Below, piece after piece: positions 1-8,384 of a stretch of 64,000 nt of DNA (position 1 is its first letter; every line of letters starts with the position of its first letter). The stretch is from JAAXHF01 sp963665955 (lineage in GTDB: Bacteria; Desulfobacterota; Binatia; Bin18). The notes beneath the pieces are model-generated. The model did no database searches and was not told the origin of the DNA. It saw nothing but the letters and a program-made list of their open reading frames with translations. The position numbers and the translations under genes are program-made. Where the stretch lies: positions 5,456,001 through 5,520,000 of the forward strand of contig OZ246887.1 of NCBI GenBank assembly GCA_965231765.1. Direction: 5' to 3'.

Positions 1-354
1 AGGGCAGGCCACAACGCCGTCTTCAAGCAGCGCTTCGATCAGCAGAAACTCCGGCTCTTCCTCAAACAGGGCCCGGTATTGACCGGCCATTGGGTGGTTG
101 CGCTGAGTCAGTTCGTCGCCAATGTAAATAGCCGCGTGCGACCACGAACTTTGGGTCAGATATTTAATGACCTCACTGACGCGCTGCGAGCCTTCGACCA
201 GGATAATGTCTCCCTTCCGAATGTGGCGTTTGAGGGCTGCCAAGTCGTTAGGGAGACGGAAGGCATAGTTCTTCAGCTGTTTGGTCAGCAGGCGTGAGAA
301 CAGGCTCAGAGTGGCCTGACGGCGAGTCTGTTTCGGACGAAAGGACAGCTGCAT
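1..354 (-). CDS. YiiX/lipo-like permuted papain-like amidase, 3' part missing
   Basis: The window edge cuts this gene; 118 codons from the ATG at 354 are present. The protein starts with a basic, non-hydrophobic stretch (MQLSFRPKQTRRQ) and then carries the hallmark segment GDIILVEGSQR followed by SxVIKYLTQSSWSHAAIYIGD at about residues 49-81. The His of WSHAA is the expected catalytic His of circularly permuted NlpC/P60-like (YiiX/YaeF) cysteine amidases; the catalytic Cys would lie in the missing C-terminal part. The family cleaves amide or lipid-linked bonds, but the substrate is unknown. A weak AGAG precedes the start. No partner gene is visible. Confidence 0.75.
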   Translation of the reverse strand, partial: MQLSFRPKQTRRQATLSLFSRLLTKQLKNYAFRLPNDLAALKRHIRKGDIILVEGSQRVSEVIKYLTQSSWSHAAIYIGDELTQRNHPMAGQYRALFEEEPEFLLIEALLEDGVVACP

Positions 355-488
355 AGGGTTCTCTTGTCTTCTGAGGAATAGCAAGGATATTGTAGCCGAA
401 ACTATTGGGTTTCCCCAGGGGCACCCGCTTTTGGAGGAAGATGCCGTGTTGACGACAGTGAATAGACGTTTATGAGTGCTGAGGGGAT

Positions 489-923
489 ATGGCGAATACA
501 GACGTTTTTGAAATGGCTGTTCTGTGTGTCAGAGATATCATGACCCAGACGGTGGTGAGGCTTGTGCCTCAGCAATCTGTTCCCTCAGCAATCTCCTTGC
601 TGGCGCAGCATCGTTTTCGACATTTGCCCGTTGTGGAAGACGATCAAAACTTGGTGGGAGTGGTGTCTGACCGAGACCTGTTACGCGCATTAACGCGTGG
701 TCCTGGCGCAGATCAGATGACGGTACAGGAGATCATGAAGCCACACGTCGTGACAGTGCGCCCCGAGACTCCGCTGTCGGTGGCGGCTGCAGCTATGCTA
801 CAGCAGCGTATTAATTGTGTCCCGGTGTTGGACGAGGAAGAACACTTGTGTGGGATTGTGACTTCAACTGATCTCTTACGTGTGTTTCGGCGGTTGCAGG
901 AGAAGATTGAGCAGGGCAGGTAA
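489..923 (+). CDS. CBS-domain pair protein
   Basis: A 144-residue protein made almost entirely of two CBS repeats, roughly residues 12-70 and 78-138. Each has the usual pattern of a DIM(T) opening (VRDIMTQTVV; VQEIMKPHVV), a central HRFRHLPVV or QQRINCVPVL strand, and a closing VSDRDLLRAL or VTSTDLLRVF segment. CBS pairs (Bateman modules) bind adenine nucleotides and act as energy sensors; with no other domain, the partner cannot be told. GAGGGGAT sits 7 bases before the ATG at 489; the Met at 516 is an alternative start closer to the usual family N-terminus. Convergent with hisA, with only 8 bp between the stops. Confidence 0.9.
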   Translation: MANTDVFEMAVLCVRDIMTQTVVRLVPQQSVPSAISLLAQHRFRHLPVVEDDQNLVGVVSDRDLLRALTRGPGADQMTVQEIMKPHVVTVRPETPLSVAAAAMLQQRINCVPVLDEEEHLCGIVTSTDLLRVFRRLQEKIEQGR

Positions 924-931
924 GGCGAAGT

Positions 932-1660
932 TCAGCGCCCTTTACCAACCCGAATCGCTTCAGCCAAATCTACTGATCCGGTGTAAATCGCCCGGCCAAT
1001 AATAACCGCCTGAATGCCGTCTGACTCAAAGGGCCGTAGCCGTTCAATATCGCGGATACTGGCAACACCACCCGAGGCGATAACCGGGATGCTGAGCGCC
1101 TGGGCTAAGGTACTGGTCGCTTCGATATTCACACCCTGTTCTGTCCCGTCGCGGGCGATATCCGTATACACAATCTCACTCGCACCCATGGCTTCGCACT
1201 GCTTTGCCAGATCAACTGCCTCCAGAGCAGTTGCTTCCGTCCACCCCTGTACCGCGACTTTCCCCGCGCGGGCATCAATACCAACCGTGATCTGGGTGGG
1301 GAAGCATTGGCAGGCCGCTGCCACAATCTCAGGCTGCCGATAGGCAACCGTCCCCAGAATAGCTCGCTGCACGCCAAGGTCGAACATCCGCTCGACTGCC
1401 TCTACACTCCGTAGCCCGCCGCCAACTTGAACCGGAATAGTCAGGGCGTGACAAATCCTTCCAATCACAGCGGTATTCACCCCGGCCCCTGACACTGCGC
1501 CGTCAAGATCCACCACGTGGAGCCGCTCCGCACCAGCATTTTGCCAATGTTGGGCCATAGCAACGGGATCATCAGAATAAATAGTCGCCTGATCCATCTC
1601 ACCTTGGTACAGACGTACGCATTGGCCGGCTTTGAGATCAATTGCTGGAATAATAAGCAT
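932..1660 (-). CDS. hisA: Phosphoribosyl-formimino-AICAR ribotide isomerase HisA
   Basis: HisA performs the fourth step of histidine synthesis, an Amadori rearrangement of ProFAR to PRFAR in the cytosol. The 242-residue length is typical of this (beta/alpha)8 barrel. The general acid/base pair is visible as Asp8 in PAIDLKAG and Asp129 in VGIDARAGKV, and the phosphate-binding segments QVGGGLRS (78-85) and IASGGVAS are intact. It lies 13 bp downstream of hisH and is surely co-transcribed with it, so the two enzymes flanking the PRFAR intermediate are made together. No other his genes are in the window. Confidence 0.97.
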   Translation of the reverse strand: MLIIPAIDLKAGQCVRLYQGEMDQATIYSDDPVAMAQHWQNAGAERLHVVDLDGAVSGAGVNTAVIGRICHALTIPVQVGGGLRSVEAVERMFDLGVQRAILGTVAYRQPEIVAAACQCFPTQITVGIDARAGKVAVQGWTEATALEAVDLAKQCEAMGASEIVYTDIARDGTEQGVNIEATSTLAQALSIPVIASGGVASIRDIERLRPFESDGIQAVIIGRAIYTGSVDLAEAIRVGKGR

Positions 1661-1673
1661 AAAGGTGAAGAAG

Positions 1674-2324
1674 TTAGGGGTTGGAGCGGTGATATTCTGT
1701 CACGAATTGGCCAAAGTTAGCCAGGATACGCAGCCCAGCCGCTTGGCTCTTCTCTGGATGGAACTGGGTCGCAAAAATATTCCCGGACCACACGCTAGAG
1801 GCAAAAGCGATGCCATACTCGGTTGTTGTTGCAATAATAGCTGGGTCTGCCGGGACTGGATAGTAAGAGTGCACGAAGTAGACTGCTGCACCTTCGGCAA
1901 TATGCGTCAGATGAGGCGCTGGCTGTTCGATATGCAGCTGATTCCAGCCCATATGCGGAATCTTTTGTGGGCTGTCGCCAGCCGACAGTGTCGCCGGGTC
2001 AAAGCGCTCGACCGTCCCTTTCAGAATGTCCAAGCCTTTGACCCGGCCAAACTCGAGACTTTCAGAAAAGAGAATCTGCATGCCGACACAAATACCCAGC
2101 AATGGCGTCTGTTTTTCGACAATCCGATGAATCGTGTCAATTAAGCCACACTCAGCCAATCCGTTCATACACGCGCCAAACGCACCTACCCCAGGCAGGA
2201 TAACCCCATCTGCGGCTTCGATACGCGCCGTTTCACGAGTAATCTCGGCCGGATACCCCATCTTTTGGCAGCCCTTCTGCACACTGCGCAGATTGCCCAT
2301 GCCGTAGTCAATAATTGCAATCAC
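1674..2324 (-). CDS. hisH: Imidazole glycerol phosphate synthase, glutaminase subunit HisH
   Basis: Class I glutamine amidotransferase that supplies ammonia to HisF for imidazole-glycerol-phosphate formation. The catalytic triad is complete: Cys in LLGICVGMQILF, and His and Glu in TQFHPEKS near the C-terminus; the oxyanion loop PGVGAFGACM is also present. The start is uncertain. I use the GTG at 2324, so the protein begins VIAIIDYGMGNL as family members do (216 aa). A TTG at 2363 would add 13 residues and has AAAGG just upstream. It leads the hisH-hisA pair. HisF is not in this window. Confidence 0.95.
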   Translation of the reverse strand: MIAIIDYGMGNLRSVQKGCQKMGYPAEITRETARIEAADGVILPGVGAFGACMNGLAECGLIDTIHRIVEKQTPLLGICVGMQILFSESLEFGRVKGLDILKGTVERFDPATLSAGDSPQKIPHMGWNQLHIEQPAPHLTHIAEGAAVYFVHSYYPVPADPAIIATTTEYGIAFASSVWSGNIFATQFHPEKSQAAGLRILANFGQFVTEYHRSNP

Positions 2325-2663
2325 CAAGGGAGGTATTATTCCGCTGCTGCGGTCAGGAATCAAGCGCCTTTGCTACTCAAAAAGACCAGCAATTGACAGT
2401 GAGCATCTTAATCAGGAAGACGCAAGCGAACGCAAAGGACTTGTTGCCGCCTCTCACATTTTTGACCTGCCTCGCTTGTGGAAAATTCCAATTTGAAGCG
2501 ACTTTTAGAGTTTCTCGCAGTCAGCCTCGTGTCATCAGTTCGCTAGACGTACAGCCTCTGGCTCTTCTGCGCCATCCCTGTCTGCTGCTGTCCGCCCTTG
2601 ATCCGGCCTGGAACAACAGCGTATAAATCGGAATATAATACTGCCAGGCGGAAGGGAGAAGCC
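2325..2663. other. Intergenic region between divergent hisH and thiolase genes
   Basis: About 340 bp with no convincing gene. It must hold the promoters of the leftward his genes and the rightward thiolase run, but I see no near-consensus -35/-10 pair, riboswitch or strong hairpin. The only clear signal is a GAAGGGAGA ribosome-binding site just before 2664. Confidence 0.5.
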
Positions 2664-3830
2664 ATGGCCCATTCCATCAAAGACCAGGTCGCTGTGATTG
2701 GTTCCGGCTGTATAAAATTTGGGGATAATTTTGACCAGGGGTATGAAGATATGGCAGTCGAGGCTGCGTTTGCGGCCTTCAATGACGCCAAGATCACCCC
2801 AGAAGAAATTGATGCGGCCTGGCTGGGAACCTATTCGCCAGCCCAAGGGCATGGCAAAGCAGCCGTGTCCCTCGGCGATGCGTTGCGCCTGTATAATAAA
2901 CCGATTTCCCGCGTTGAAAACTTCTGTGCGACTGGCACAGATGCCTTCCGCCATGCGGTTATGGCGGTCGCATCGGGCATGTACGATACGGCTCTTGTGT
3001 TGGGCGTTGAGAAGTACAAAGATCGACCTGGGCGCGGGCTCGCCCGTGAAGGCGTCCACCCCTACCATAATGATGGCTCAACCGCTCCGGGGCTATTTGC
3101 CCTAGCAGCCACCCGCTACATGCACACCTACGGATTGACCCGTGAGAGTCTGGCCAAGGTCTCAGTCAAAAATCATTATAATGGCTCGCTGAATCCCAAG
3201 GCGCATCTGCAGAAAAAAGTCTCGGCCGAAGATGTCTTGACTGCACCTATCGTGGCCTATCCGTTTGGTTTGTACGACTGCTGCCCAACGACTGATGGGG
3301 CGGCCGCGGTGATTGTATGTCGAGCAGACATGGCCAAGAAATACCGTGACGACTATGTCCTGGTCAAAGGCGTTGGCTTATCGGTGACCAGTGGCCGGCC
3401 CTTCATGGACCCGACTTTTGATTATTTGGGATTTCAGTCTACCCAACACGCCGCAGCCCAGGCGTATGCTATGGCTGGCATTACCGATCCGCTCAAAGAA
3501 ATCGATCTGGCTGAGGTCCATGATTGTTTTACCTGGACCGAGATTACCAATTACGAAGACCTGGGATTTGCCAAAAAAGGCGAGGGCGCAAAGCTGATTG
3601 AAGAGGGACGCACCGCTCTTGATGGGGACATCCCTGTCAATCCGAGTGGCGGACTCAAGTCGTTTGGTCATCCGATTGGGGCGAGTGGGGTGCGGATGGT
3701 CCATGAGATCGTCAGCCAGCTGCGCGGCCAAGCGGGTTTGCGCCAGATCGAAAATCCAAGACTCGGGCTGGTCCACAATGTTGGCGGTCCAGGGGCCGTA
3801 TCGTGTGTGGCGATTCTAGGCCAGCAGTAG
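2664..3830 (+). CDS. Thiolase-family acetyl-CoA acetyltransferase (SCP2-thiolase type)
   Basis: A 388-residue thiolase-fold enzyme that would cleave a 3-ketoacyl-CoA with CoA or run the reverse condensation. The nucleophilic Cys is present (Cys88 in ENFCATGTDAF). So are the EVHDCF segment, the catalytic loop NPSGGLKSFGHPIGASG with His336, and the C-terminal HNVGGPGAVSC. This is the non-classical lipid-transfer-thiolase branch, whose members often work with an OB-fold DUF35 protein; none is adjacent here. The start at 2664 is chosen for its GAAGGGAGA site; a longer reading from 2598 is unlikely. It opens a co-directional run with two diiron proteins and a transporter. Confidence 0.9.
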   Translation: MAHSIKDQVAVIGSGCIKFGDNFDQGYEDMAVEAAFAAFNDAKITPEEIDAAWLGTYSPAQGHGKAAVSLGDALRLYNKPISRVENFCATGTDAFRHAVMAVASGMYDTALVLGVEKYKDRPGRGLAREGVHPYHNDGSTAPGLFALAATRYMHTYGLTRESLAKVSVKNHYNGSLNPKAHLQKKVSAEDVLTAPIVAYPFGLYDCCPTTDGAAAVIVCRADMAKKYRDDYVLVKGVGLSVTSGRPFMDPTFDYLGFQSTQHAAAQAYAMAGITDPLKEIDLAEVHDCFTWTEITNYEDLGFAKKGEGAKLIEEGRTALDGDIPVNPSGGLKSFGHPIGASGVRMVHEIVSQLRGQAGLRQIENPRLGLVHNVGGPGAVSCVAILGQQ

Positions 3831-3862
3831 ATTGGTCCCCAGAGAATGTGAGGTAACAGTCT

Positions 3863-4573
3863 ATGAAAAACATTGTTGATGAAATTTGTGAACGTGCCCT
3901 AGAAATTGCTCCAGAAGTCCCGTGGCTGGTTGAGCCGCTGACCCCCGGACGGGGACAGGCGTTTATTTTGCAACACATTTTGCGCAACCGACTCTTTAGC
4001 GCCGTCATTCGTCCGTCGTGGATCAGTCGCTGTCCTGATTTGGCGGTCGTGCGCAAAACGATTGGCCAGATGCGCGAAGAGCTGGTGTATGACGATGAGA
4101 TTGCCCAGCCGCATACCACGTTGTTATGGGAGATGGGACGCCATACCGGGCTGACCAACGAACAAATGGAAGCGACCCGTCCCGTCCCGATGGTCAACGT
4201 TGCGCTGAGTGTCTGGGAACACATTGCCCGCACCCGGCATTGGGTGGCTGGTTGGCTGGCGACCTCGGTTGATGAGTTCATGCTTACGGCTATGCACGGT
4301 GATCACAATTTTCGGGCGGAAGCCTGGAAGCAGGCTTATAACCTGACCGATGAACAAGTGTTTTTCTTCAGCTATCACACCAAGGCCGACGATGATCATG
4401 CCGGGCGACAGGTGTGGGAACCAATTGCTACGCATGTCGTCACTGACCGGGAACGGGAAGAAGTGCTCGATGGTATGGAGTTGGCGCTGACTGGCTGCAA
4501 ACTGTTTTATCAGGGAATTTGTGAGCTGGGTGATAAGATAGATCAACAAGAAGACTGCAATAAGACTCAATAG
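3863..4573 (+). CDS. Haem-oxygenase-like diiron oxidase (HDO), TenA/PqqC-like fold
   Basis: A 236-residue all-helical protein of the iron-containing redox enzyme (CADD/UndA/TenA-like) superfamily. The candidate metal ligands fall in the expected order: Glu73 and His84 in the EELVYDDE...PH helix, Glu138 in the SVDEF helix, and His172, Asp176 and His179 in the HxxxDxxH motif (YHTKADDDH). That motif is the signature of oxygen-activating members, as opposed to thiaminases. Known members perform oxidative C-C or C-N cleavage, N-hydroxylation or decarboxylation; the substrate here is unknown. It lies 32 bp after the thiolase and upstream of a second putative diiron protein. Confidence 0.75.
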   Translation: MKNIVDEICERALEIAPEVPWLVEPLTPGRGQAFILQHILRNRLFSAVIRPSWISRCPDLAVVRKTIGQMREELVYDDEIAQPHTTLLWEMGRHTGLTNEQMEATRPVPMVNVALSVWEHIARTRHWVAGWLATSVDEFMLTAMHGDHNFRAEAWKQAYNLTDEQVFFFSYHTKADDDHAGRQVWEPIATHVVTDREREEVLDGMELALTGCKLFYQGICELGDKIDQQEDCNKTQ

Positions 4574-4618
4574 GACTGAGCAGAAAAAGGAAAATTTGGA
4601 GAATTTTGACTCAGTCCT
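4572..4618 (+). terminator. Nested stem-loop after the HDO gene
   Basis: AGGACTGAG (4572-4580) pairs perfectly with CTCAGTCCT (4610-4618). Inside the loop AAAATT pairs with AATTTT around TGGAG. The HDO stop codon overlaps the left arm. Further copies of CTCAGTCC (4624-4631) and GACTGAG (4642-4648) follow, so alternative pairings are possible. No U-tract follows, so it may be a processing or attenuation hairpin rather than a full terminator. Confidence 0.45.
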
Positions 4619-4656
4619 CAGCACTCAGTCCGTCTTCTTATGACTGAGAGCGAAGC

Positions 4657-5433
4657 ATGCCAATGAATCTAAATCTGAAACGCCTTGTTGATCTGGCCGC
4701 TCCGTACTGGGCGGGTGAAGCTGAGGTGGTGTGGACATATTTTCAGAGCCCGAACCGGACGACCGACACTGACCTCGGGTGGCTCCGACGCCAGTGTTTT
4801 AAGGAGATCTGGGGCTCTGGGGTTGGTGATAAGAAAAAGGGCCTGTTCAAAGGGCCGGTCGCCTATCTGAGCGAGGTGTTTGACAAAATCGATCAAGACG
4901 TCGATCGGCATGCTGTCCTGGATGTCATTGATGATCTGCGAACGGAATTTTCTCATTACTGTTTATTTGCCGATATCTACGACTTCCTGAGTGGCGAGAA
5001 GATCAATCCTCAGACGCTTGAGGGCTGGGCTGCGGATGATGAGCTGGCCCGTATGCGCTACGCCTATCGCGAGCAACGCGGCCGGCTCGGCTACTTTGCG
5101 GTGCGTTTTACCGAAGGTGGCTACTGCAGTATGTACTCGGCCGGTATGCGACTGGCTGGTTCAGGCGACTTGAGCGACCGTATCGCTCAGGCGTGTGAGC
5201 ATGTCTATAATGACGAAATTGGGCATATGCGCTCCGGTTATGCGGGTTTGGCCCGGCAGCAGCTCTCATCCGCTGAGTGGGAAGAGGTTGCTGCCATGGT
5301 GCGTAAAATCTTGTTGCAGCGGCTGCATATGCGCAATGAGCAGTTCAGCTATCCACTTTCGCTTGAGCGTATCCAAGCAATTCAGGCTGGTGACATTACG
5401 CCGATGGAGTTTGATTATAGCGGCTTGGATTAG
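4657..5433 (+). CDS. Ferritin-like putative diiron protein
   Basis: A 258-residue, mostly helical protein I cannot name. It shows a spaced pattern typical of ferritin-like diiron centres: Glu97-x2-His100 (RTEFSHYC), Glu153 (FTEGGYCSMY) and Glu187-x2-His190 (NDEIGHM). Such centres bind two irons and activate oxygen in oxidases, hydroxylases and reductases. It follows the HDO gene in the same direction, separated by the stem-loop at 4572-4618. Two ATG codons (4657 and 4663) are possible starts. The function is inferred only from the ligand pattern; a non-metal role is possible. Confidence 0.55.
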   Translation: MPMNLNLKRLVDLAAPYWAGEAEVVWTYFQSPNRTTDTDLGWLRRQCFKEIWGSGVGDKKKGLFKGPVAYLSEVFDKIDQDVDRHAVLDVIDDLRTEFSHYCLFADIYDFLSGEKINPQTLEGWAADDELARMRYAYREQRGRLGYFAVRFTEGGYCSMYSAGMRLAGSGDLSDRIAQACEHVYNDEIGHMRSGYAGLARQQLSSAEWEEVAAMVRKILLQRLHMRNEQFSYPLSLERIQAIQAGDITPMEFDYSGLD

Positions 5434-5582
5434 GGATACTCACAGCGGACTGCACGGCCGACGGGTCAGTGTGACCTATCACCCTCCTGGTGTGACATTT
5501 CCGTTACAAACGTTGAAAAATATGATTCAAGGACAGGCCCGCTGGACCGTGGAGGCTCTCAAACGGCCTGGCATATTGAAAC

Positions 5583-5810
5583 ATGATTAAAGAGCCCCTA
5601 CAAGTCTGGATTTGGATCACTTTTAGTATTCTCCTCTTTTTCACCGTTCCCTTTTTTTTCGCTGGAACGTATGAACCCCTCGTCTTTGGTCTGCCCGTGT
5701 GGTTTCTCAGCTCTTTAGCTGCTTCCGTCTTAGTCGTGGCATTCGCCGGGTATGTGATTCTCCGCCACTGGCGTTTGGCTGGTACCATCCTTGAAGGCGA
5801 GGAAGACTGA
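5583..5810 (+). CDS. DUF3311-like small membrane subunit of the SSS transporter
   Basis: A 75-residue protein with two hydrophobic segments (about 8-30 and 38-62) joined by a short loop with TYEPLVFGLP, and an acidic tail. This matches the DUF3311-type small proteins encoded directly before sodium:solute symporters, thought to be accessory membrane subunits. The symporter starts 19 bp downstream, across a tandem repeat that also supplies its ribosome-binding site. The start has only a weak Shine-Dalgarno sequence. Confidence 0.75.
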   Translation: MIKEPLQVWIWITFSILLFFTVPFFFAGTYEPLVFGLPVWFLSSLAASVLVVAFAGYVILRHWRLAGTILEGEED

Positions 5811-5828
5811 GGAAGACTGAGGAAGACT
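5799..5828 (+). repeat. Three tandem 10-bp repeats (GAGGAAGACT)
   Basis: Three perfect head-to-tail copies of GAGGAAGACT run from inside the last codons of the DUF3311 gene to one base before the symporter ATG (5830). The stop TGA of the small gene is in the first junction. Each copy carries a purine-rich GAGGAAG that can act as a ribosome-binding site, so copy number could tune symporter translation. Confidence 0.9.
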
Positions 5829-5829
5829 C

Positions 5830-7350
5830 ATGGCGAACGTGCAGGGCCTGGGGTTCGAGGCACTGATCATTCTCAGCGTCTATCTGCTGAGCAATATCCT
5901 GATTGGTTATTTTGCGTTTCGTTCAGGCGGGACGTGGGTTGCCAAAGACTATTTCCTGGGCGGTAAGACAACGGGGGCGATTGTGCTCTTTTTTGCCATG
6001 CTAGCCACCAAGTTCAGCGGCAATACGTTTTTTGGTTTACCCGGTCGTTCCTATCGAATCGGGCTGATGGCGGTCACGCTGATTCCGTTTACCCTCGCCA
6101 TTACCCTGGCATTTATCACCTATGCACCTCGGCTGTATGTTTTATCGAAAAAATACGACTACCTGACTCCAGCCGATTATTATGCTGACCGTTTTAATAG
6201 CCAGGGCTTGCGGCTGTTTGTCTCGGTGTTTTTCATTCTCTCCGTGATTCCGTATCTGCTGATTCAGATGGCGGCTATGGGACATGCCTTTGTCGGTTTT
6301 ACCGGCGGCCAGTATTCTTTTGCCACAGGGGTCGTCTATATCGGTACGGTCATGCTGGCGTATGTATTATTAAGTGGCTGGCGGGGAGTGGTGTGGGCAG
6401 AGGTTTTGCAGGGCTCGTTGCTCTTGGGGGCGATTGCAGTGGCAGCGATTTTTCTCGTGTCACAAGAAGGCGGACTTGCTGCCATTGTTCGCCAAGCGGT
6501 TGCGCTGGCTCCGGAAAAAGTGACTGTGCCCGCATCATTCACGGAGCTCACCCGTTCGTATTTATTTGGCATCTTGGCTTTTGGTCTGGGCGGAGCGATG
6601 TACCCACAAATTGTGCAGAGTGTGTATGCGGCTAAGAGCGAACAGGCCTTGCGGCGCAGCTTGCTCATGATGCTGCCCAACTATTTCATTATTCTGTTAT
6701 GTGTGGTGATCATTGGTTTGGTTGGTATTGTGCGACTGAATGACCTGGGGACAATTGAGGCCGATCAAGTTCTGGCCCAGCTGATGAGCCGGCATGCCGG
6801 CCAAGCCTATTGGCTGACGATCTTTATTTTTCTGGGTGCTGCCGCAGCGGTCATGTCTACCGCTGCGGGTGTGTTGCTGACCTTGTCGTCCATGGTGACG
6901 CATGATTTGTACCGTCAGTACATCCGGCCACAGGCCACTGAGGATGAGATTGGCGCAGCCGGGCGGGTGTTTACTGTCCTCATCTTGGGCACCGTCACGG
7001 CGCTGTCGTTGCAGCCGCTAACGACCTTATGGAATCTCACCATCATTAAATTTGAATTCCTCATGCAGCTCTATTTGCCGCTGATTCTCGGGCTGTATTG
7101 GGCACGATTTGTACGCACGGCAGCTCTGGCTGGCTTAGTAGCAGGAACGATCACTGTGGGTGGGATGGTGCTCAGCGGTATCACGCATGTCTGGATGTTT
7201 GATCCGGGACTGTGTGGTTTTATGGTGAATGGCATAGTGGGTGTTGGGACGACCCTCTTCATGCAGGGCAATGCAGATGAGCGACAGCGGACACAGGAGC
7301 GATTTTTTGGGCTGTTTGCCAAAACACCAACGAGCGCCAATGAAGGCTAG
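5830..7350 (+). CDS. Sodium:solute symporter (SSS family)
   Basis: A 506-residue inner-membrane protein with about 13 hydrophobic helices. The N-terminal region has the SSS pattern: a first helix, then WVAKDYFLGGKTTG and an unwound second helix with MLATKFSGNTFFG. The GGAMYPQIVQ stretch is a further family feature. It should import an organic solute with Na+. The substrate cannot be read from sequence. Its place after a thiolase and two putative diiron oxidases suggests an acid or amine that these enzymes break down. It is probably translated together with the DUF3311 partner just upstream. Confidence 0.9.
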   Translation: MANVQGLGFEALIILSVYLLSNILIGYFAFRSGGTWVAKDYFLGGKTTGAIVLFFAMLATKFSGNTFFGLPGRSYRIGLMAVTLIPFTLAITLAFITYAPRLYVLSKKYDYLTPADYYADRFNSQGLRLFVSVFFILSVIPYLLIQMAAMGHAFVGFTGGQYSFATGVVYIGTVMLAYVLLSGWRGVVWAEVLQGSLLLGAIAVAAIFLVSQEGGLAAIVRQAVALAPEKVTVPASFTELTRSYLFGILAFGLGGAMYPQIVQSVYAAKSEQALRRSLLMMLPNYFIILLCVVIIGLVGIVRLNDLGTIEADQVLAQLMSRHAGQAYWLTIFIFLGAAAAVMSTAAGVLLTLSSMVTHDLYRQYIRPQATEDEIGAAGRVFTVLILGTVTALSLQPLTTLWNLTIIKFEFLMQLYLPLILGLYWARFVRTAALAGLVAGTITVGGMVLSGITHVWMFDPGLCGFMVNGIVGVGTTLFMQGNADERQRTQERFFGLFAKTPTSANEG

Positions 7351-7514
7351 GCGTCTTGCAGCTTGTCCGGGTGGGGCGCGGTGTCCACCATTGTTCCGTC
7401 AATGATGTGGCTATCAGCAGTCTGTTTGACATCGTTGCCGATTTCATATTTTATTGGTCGAAGAGAAGTGTCCGGCAGATTGCCGTACACTGAAAACAGA
7501 CGAAGGAGAGGACC

Positions 7515-7817
7515 ATGCTGCGCTTCCAGGACAGTACGGCCGCCATCGACGAGCCGCGGACGGCCCGGATGGAACAACGCACCAAACCCAGCGTCAAGGC
7601 ACAGATTCAGCAGGCCGCGGCGCTGCTCGGTATCGACGAGACCACGTTTGTGAGCAGCGCGGCCCTGGCGCAGGCCAGGCGCACCATTGCCGATCATGAG
7701 CGGACGCTCCTCTCGGCTGAGGATCGGGAGGTAATCCTGGCCGCGCTTGAGACTCCCGCCGCGCCGACTGCTGCCTTGCGTCAGGCGCTGGCTCTGCACA
7801 GAACAGACGCGGCATGA
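7515..7817 (+). CDS. DUF1778 (TacA-type) antitoxin
   Basis: A 100-residue DUF1778 ribbon-helix-helix antitoxin. The core KPSVKAQIQQAAALLGIDETTFVSSAAL is typical; it is the DNA-binding domain, and the C-terminal tail neutralises the partner acetyltransferase. The start at 7515 has the strong site GAAGGAGAGG. The stop overlaps the toxin start by 4 bp (ATGA), giving translational coupling. Base composition here is visibly richer in GC than in the upstream symporter gene, in line with transfer. Autoregulation with the toxin is expected from the family. Confidence 0.88.
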   Translation: MLRFQDSTAAIDEPRTARMEQRTKPSVKAQIQQAAALLGIDETTFVSSAALAQARRTIADHERTLLSAEDREVILAALETPAAPTAALRQALALHRTDAA

Positions 7818-8359
7818 CGGCTCAGGCTGTGCTCAAAGGGATCAGCATTGAGCCGCTTGATCCGTCCATACACGATCGCGCGGCTTTTTCTTGCGGAACC
7901 GTCCGGCTCGACAACTTCCTCAAACGGACTGCCAGGAAACACCAAGCCGGAGATTTCACGCGGGTGTGGGTGGCCACCGAGAACGGGGCCGACATCCTTG
8001 GCTATTATGCGCTGAATGCCCATGCGCTCGAAGGCGACGACCTCCCCGGTCATCTGACGAAGAATGCCCCCCGGTCTGGCAGCATCCCGGCCGTCTACCT
8101 GTCGATGATCGCGGTCGCCCAGCGCCACCAGGGCCGCGGGCTGGGCCGGTTCCTCCTCGCGGACGCCTTGCAGCGTGTCGTCGGGGCTGCCGATCAGATC
8201 GGGGTGAAGGCGGTTCTCCTGGATGTGATTGAGGATGGCGGCGCCGAGCTGACGGAAAGACGCCGGGCATTCTATGCCGCCATGGGGTTTCAGTCGTTGC
8301 CATCGCGGCCGCTGCGGATGTTTATCAGTATCGAGACTGTGCGCAAGGGCAGACCCTAA
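7814..8359 (+). CDS. GNAT acetyltransferase toxin (TacT-like)
   Basis: A 181-residue GCN5-type N-acetyltransferase paired with a DUF1778 antitoxin. TacT toxins acetylate the aminoacyl group of charged tRNAs and stop translation. The acetyl-CoA loop is visible as RHQGRGLGRFLL, preceded by the beta strand AVYLSMIAVA, and the YAAMGFQSLP segment holds the conserved Tyr of the family. The N-terminal FSCGTVRLDNFLKR is typical of this toxin group. It overlaps the antitoxin by 4 bp. The putative nuclease gene starts only 25 bp beyond its stop, so the three genes could form one transcript. Confidence 0.88.
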   Translation: MTAQAVLKGISIEPLDPSIHDRAAFSCGTVRLDNFLKRTARKHQAGDFTRVWVATENGADILGYYALNAHALEGDDLPGHLTKNAPRSGSIPAVYLSMIAVAQRHQGRGLGRFLLADALQRVVGAADQIGVKAVLLDVIEDGGAELTERRRAFYAAMGFQSLPSRPLRMFISIETVRKGRP

Positions 8360-8384
8360 CGGCCTGTCCGACAAGCTTGACACT

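Noticed and set aside
2535..3068. 177-codon minus-strand frame over the thiolase
   Set aside because: Antisense shadow of the thiolase gene with no family signature.
8274..8384. Upstream start (8274) for the nuclease-like gene
   Set aside because: It lies inside the GNAT toxin gene, and residues MPPWGFSRCHRG are an overlap artefact; the ATG at 8385 fits better.
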